From the NCBI GenBank assembly GCA_934645275.1, contig CAKUDW010000121.1, positions 1 to 6,317 on the forward strand: a stretch of DNA of 6,317 nucleotides. The letters are read 5' to 3'. Each line of letters begins with the position of its first letter. Position 1 is the stretch's first letter. Shown one piece after another: positions 3,746 to 6,317 of the stretch. Position numbers and translations under genes: made by a program. The stretch comes from an uncultured Clostridia bacterium. Lineage in GTDB: Bacteria; Bacillota_A; Clostridia; Christensenellales; Aristaeellaceae. The notes below the pieces were generated by a model. The model was not told the DNA's origin. It was given only the letters and a program-made list of their open reading frames with translations, and ran no database searches.

Positions 3746-5296
3746 ATGGAATACGTACTTGAGGCTATTAATATCACCAAGAGATTTCCCGGCGTGCTGG
3801 CAAACGACAACGTGTGCCTGAATGTGCGCAAGGGTGAAATCCTGGGATTGATCGGCGAAAATGGCGCCGGTAAATCTACCATCCTGAAGGTGCTCAACGG
3901 CATTTATCCGCACGGCACGTATACGGGAACGCTCAAGCTGAATGGAGAAGAAATCAAGCCCGAAAATCCGTTTGACGCGACGAATTTGGGCATTGGATAT
4001 GTTCCGCAGGAAATCAACGTACTGAAGTACTTCTCGGTTGCAGAAAATATTTATATGTCGGATCTGCACCTCGCCCGTGTAAAGGGCGCGGACAAGGCAA
4101 ACAAGACGTTCGTGGATTTCAAAACGATGTACAAGGCCACGGAGGAGCTCCTGACGGTCAACCACATCAACCTGAATCCCCGCGCGGATGTTCGCAAGCT
4201 GTCCATTGGCCAGCAGCAGCTGCTGATGATTGCGCGCGCGCTGGCCACCAATCCCAAGGTGCTGATTTTGGACGAGCCGACAACTTCTCTTTCCAACGCA
4301 GATGTGGAACAGCTCTTCACTGTGGTGCGCAAGCTGAAAGAAAAGGGAACGAGCATCATCTTCGTGACGCACAAATTGGCGGAAATCATGGAATTGACCG
4401 ATCGCGTGACAATACTGCGCGACGGCAAGAACATTTCTACCTTTGAACGCGAGCAATACGATACCGCGAAAATTATTCACGATATGATTGGCCGCGATCT
4501 GACGAACATGTATCCCGCCCGAAATGTGAAGATCGGCGAGGAAGTGCTTCGGGTAGAAAATCTCACCGTGGCGCATCCCTATATTGCCAACAAGAATCTG
4601 ATCGAGAACGTGTCCTTCAGCGTCCGCGCGGGCGAGGTCTTGGGCATGGCGGGTCTGGTCGGTGCGGGCCGAAGCGAGGTCTGCATGGCTATCTTCGGCA
4701 TGCTGCCCATCAAGTCCGGTTCGATCTATCTTAACGGCAAGAAGTTGAACATCCACAGTGCAGAGGACGCTATTCGTCATGGCATCGGCATGGTTTCCGA
4801 GGACCGCAAGGTCTATGGCCTGAACTTTGTGTGGGATATTCGCACAAATATCGCCATTTCGAATCTAAAGGCCGTGCGTACGGGCGCGTTGGTTTCCAGA
4901 AGAAAGATGAACGCTCGCGTCAAGACCTATTTTGACCGGCTGCGCATTAAGGCGCCTACGATGGGCACCAAGGTGGTCACCCTGTCCGGCGGCAACCAGC
5001 AGAAAGTGGTTATCGCCCGCAGCTTGAACACGGAACCGAAGATCATCATTCTGGACGAGCCGACGAAAGGTATCGACGTAGGTTCCAAGAACGATATTTA
5101 CAACATCATCAACCAGATGGCGGCCGACGGCGTGGCGGTGATCATGATTTCCTCCGAGCTTCCGGAGCTGATGGGCATGTCGGATCGGTACGTGGTCATG
5201 GCGGAAGGCCGCGCGGTTGGCGAGCTGAGCCGCGAAGAGGGCACGGATTCCCGCATCATGGAGATGTGCGTACACACCTTTAAGAAGATCCAGTGA
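3746..5296 (+). CDS. Sugar ABC transporter ATP-binding protein, double-domain CUT2 type (RbsA/MglA/XylG-like)
   Basis: A 516-residue ATPase with two fused nucleotide-binding domains, the normal length for RbsA/MglA/XylG-type proteins. Domain 1 has Walker A GENGAGKST (residues 37-45), Q-loop Gln88 (YVPQE), signature LSIGQQQ (152-158), Walker B VLILDEP (172-178) and switch His209 (VTHK). Domain 2 has a degenerate Walker A GLVGAGRSE (303-311) with Arg309 in place of lysine, signature LSGGNQQ (413-419), Walker B IIILDEP (433-439), and MISSELPE (467-474) where serine replaces the switch histidine. These departures in the second half are characteristic of the family, so only one site is expected to hydrolyse ATP well. 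The ATG at 3746 is preferred over the GTG at 3734 because of the ribosome binding region and the family-like N-terminus MEYVLEAINITKRFPGV. It is cytoplasmic, powers the permease encoded 20 nt downstream, and is separated from the binding-protein gene by 170 nt with RNA structures. Confidence 0.96.
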   Translation: MEYVLEAINITKRFPGVLANDNVCLNVRKGEILGLIGENGAGKSTILKVLNGIYPHGTYTGTLKLNGEEIKPENPFDATNLGIGYVPQEINVLKYFSVAENIYMSDLHLARVKGADKANKTFVDFKTMYKATEELLTVNHINLNPRADVRKLSIGQQQLLMIARALATNPKVLILDEPTTSLSNADVEQLFTVVRKLKEKGTSIIFVTHKLAEIMELTDRVTILRDGKNISTFEREQYDTAKIIHDMIGRDLTNMYPARNVKIGEEVLRVENLTVAHPYIANKNLIENVSFSVRAGEVLGMAGLVGAGRSEVCMAIFGMLPIKSGSIYLNGKKLNIHSAEDAIRHGIGMVSEDRKVYGLNFVWDIRTNIAISNLKAVRTGALVSRRKMNARVKTYFDRLRIKAPTMGTKVVTLSGGNQQKVVIARSLNTEPKIIILDEPTKGIDVGSKNDIYNIINQMAADGVAVIMISSELPELMGMSDRYVVMAEGRAVGELSREEGTDSRIMEMCVHTFKKIQ

Positions 5297-5303
5297 CACG
5301 AGT

Positions 5304-5309
5304 GAGGTG
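5304..5309 (+). promoter_or_regulatory. Ribosome binding site of the permease gene
   Basis: GAGGTG lies 7 nt before the ATG at 5317, within the 20-nt gap after the ATPase stop. The tight spacing indicates one transcript and probably coupled translation. Confidence 0.75.
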
Positions 5310-5316
5310 CTAGAAG

Positions 5317-6317
5317 ATGCAAAACGCAGCGATCAACAGCGGAGCGAAGCCCCCTGTTGCGAACAAAAAGACAAATAAAGTATTGGTGAAGCTGATTCGC
5401 ACGATCCTGACGCCGGAAATTGGCATGTTGATTCCGATCATTATCGTTTGCCTGCTGACCAACAATGCGAATCCGGTATTCCTGACCTGGAAGTTCTTTT
5501 CCAAGCTCCTCGTGAACTCCGTTCCGATTGGCATGATGGCACTGGGCCAGGCGCTGGTCACGCTGTGCGGCGATGTGGATTTGTCCGTCGGCATGAACGG
5601 CTGCTTTGCCGGCATCATGATGGGCGTCGCCTGCGATAAGTGGGGTCTGACCGCGGTGGCCGGTTCGCCGGCGCTGGGCATTGTCGCCTGCATTCTGGTG
5701 GGTGTTGCCAGTGGCGCGCTGATCGGCGCGGTGAATGGTTTCCTCACTTCGAAGTTGAAGTTGAGCGCCTGGATTACCACGCTGGCCACGCAGTTTATCT
5801 GTAAGGGCCTGGTTACCACCATTTCCAAGGGAATTACCCTGGATGTGAAGGCGCTGGGCACGAAGGCGTTCAAGGACGCGCGCCCGCTTTCCCTTTCCTG
5901 GCTGTTCATTATCTTCGTATGCATCATCATCCTGCTTGAGATCATCGTGCGCCGGACGCAGTTTGGCTATAAACTGCGCGCAGTGGGCGGCAATCCCAAC
6001 GCGGCGACGATGGGCGGCATTTCTGTGGATCGCATTCGCTTCCTGGCGTTCCTATTCGCAGGTATTCTGGCGGCGCTGAGCGGCGTGTTTGAAACCATTC
6101 AGCAGCAGAAGGCCATTCCGACCAGCGGTGAAGGACGCGAATTCAGAACGATTATCTGCGTATCCATTGGCGGACTTTCAGCAGGTTATGGCTCCATCTT
6201 TGGCTGTGCGGTGGGCATTTTGCTCTACCATGTCGTGGTTCGCGCGCTGGAGGTGCTCGGCTGGGATAAGATGCTGCAGCTGGTGCTGATCGGCGCCATC
6301 CTCATCGTGGCCGTGCT
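5317..6317 (+). CDS. Sugar ABC transporter permease, CUT2 type (BPD_transp_2 family), 3' end outside window
   Basis: An open frame with no stop before the window ends: 333 complete codons and 2 bases. Family members usually have about 310-350 residues, so only a short C-terminal piece is missing. The first 33 or so residues are hydrophilic and lysine-rich (cytoplasmic). Hydrophobic segments lie at roughly 36-48, 68-84, 93-105, 117-142, 150-168, 194-211, 241-257, 277-303 and 319-333. Family motifs seen: GDVDLSVG (85-92, usually GGIDLSVG) and GNPNAATMGGI (225-235), followed by the conserved hydrophobic helix LAFLFAGILAALSGV. The late segment EFRTIICVSIGGLSAGYGS matches the usual ELxxIAAVxxGGTS-G-GS region, with some unusual residues. 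It should form a homodimer in the cytoplasmic membrane, energised by the double-domain ATPase encoded upstream. It is the third gene of the operon; no second permease can be seen. Confidence 0.94.
   Translation, partial: MQNAAINSGAKPPVANKKTNKVLVKLIRTILTPEIGMLIPIIIVCLLTNNANPVFLTWKFFSKLLVNSVPIGMMALGQALVTLCGDVDLSVGMNGCFAGIMMGVACDKWGLTAVAGSPALGIVACILVGVASGALIGAVNGFLTSKLKLSAWITTLATQFICKGLVTTISKGITLDVKALGTKAFKDARPLSLSWLFIIFVCIIILLEIIVRRTQFGYKLRAVGGNPNAATMGGISVDRIRFLAFLFAGILAALSGVFETIQQQKAIPTSGEGREFRTIICVSIGGLSAGYGSIFGCAVGILLYHVVVRALEVLGWDKMLQLVLIGAILIVAV

Noticed and set aside
4652..4678. Defective Walker A (Lys to Arg) in the second ATPase domain as a sign of gene decay
   Set aside because: A degenerate second Walker A and loss of the switch histidine are normal for RbsA/MglA-type double-domain ATPases.
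3674..4780. Minus-strand open frame (368 codons) opposite the ATPase gene
   Set aside because: It is antisense to a gene with all ABC ATPase motifs; the translation is histidine/arginine-rich and not protein-like.
1..6317. CRISPR arrays, insertion sequences, tRNA or rRNA genes, phage genes
   Set aside because: No regularly spaced repeats, transposase motifs, terminal inverted repeats or structural RNA sequences were seen.

Overview
The window is one end of a carbohydrate-uptake locus, most likely from a Gram-positive-type bacterium of the Clostridia (Firmicutes/Bacillota) with a GC content somewhat above half. The reasons are strong AGGAGG-type ribosome binding sites, a sigma-A style promoter, a short lysine-led signal peptide and the codon use. 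Placement below class is not possible from sequence alone; a Christensenellales-like gut organism is a guess.

Layout: (1) Positions 30-800, minus strand: an UlaG-like metallo-beta-lactamase-fold hydrolase. (2) Positions 801-974: a divergent intergenic region with weak candidate promoters facing both ways and a perfect 15-bp inverted repeat. (3) Positions 975-2012, plus strand: a LacI-family transcriptional regulator. (4) Positions 2013-2564: a 552-nt non-coding region. Its first part is AT-rich and holds two near-identical GTGARTTCAC palindromes. It then has a very good promoter (TTTACA, 17 bp, TACAAT), followed by a leader of about 270 nt with two near-identical LacI/CcpA-type operators and three perfect short hairpins. 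(5) Positions 2565-3575: a secreted sugar-binding protein. (6) Positions 3576-3745: an intercistronic region with a 13-bp stem-loop, a possible 7-codon reading frame and a second hairpin. (7) Positions 3746-5296: a double-domain sugar ABC ATPase. (8) Positions 5317-6317: a CUT2-type permease that runs off the window end nearly complete.

Genes 5, 6 and 8 form a complete CUT2 (ribose/galactose/xylose-type) ABC importer in the usual order binding protein, ATPase, permease. The LacI-type regulator next door very probably senses the imported sugar or a derivative and controls the importer through the paired operators in the leader. The stem-loop after the binding-protein gene fits the need for much more binding protein than membrane components. 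The substrate cannot be read from the sequence. The hydrolase may act on a metabolite of the same pathway, but only its position suggests this.

No clearly new system is present. The most interesting points are the paired operators inside a structured leader, the compact RNA elements between binding protein and ATPase, and a binding protein that lacks a lipobox.
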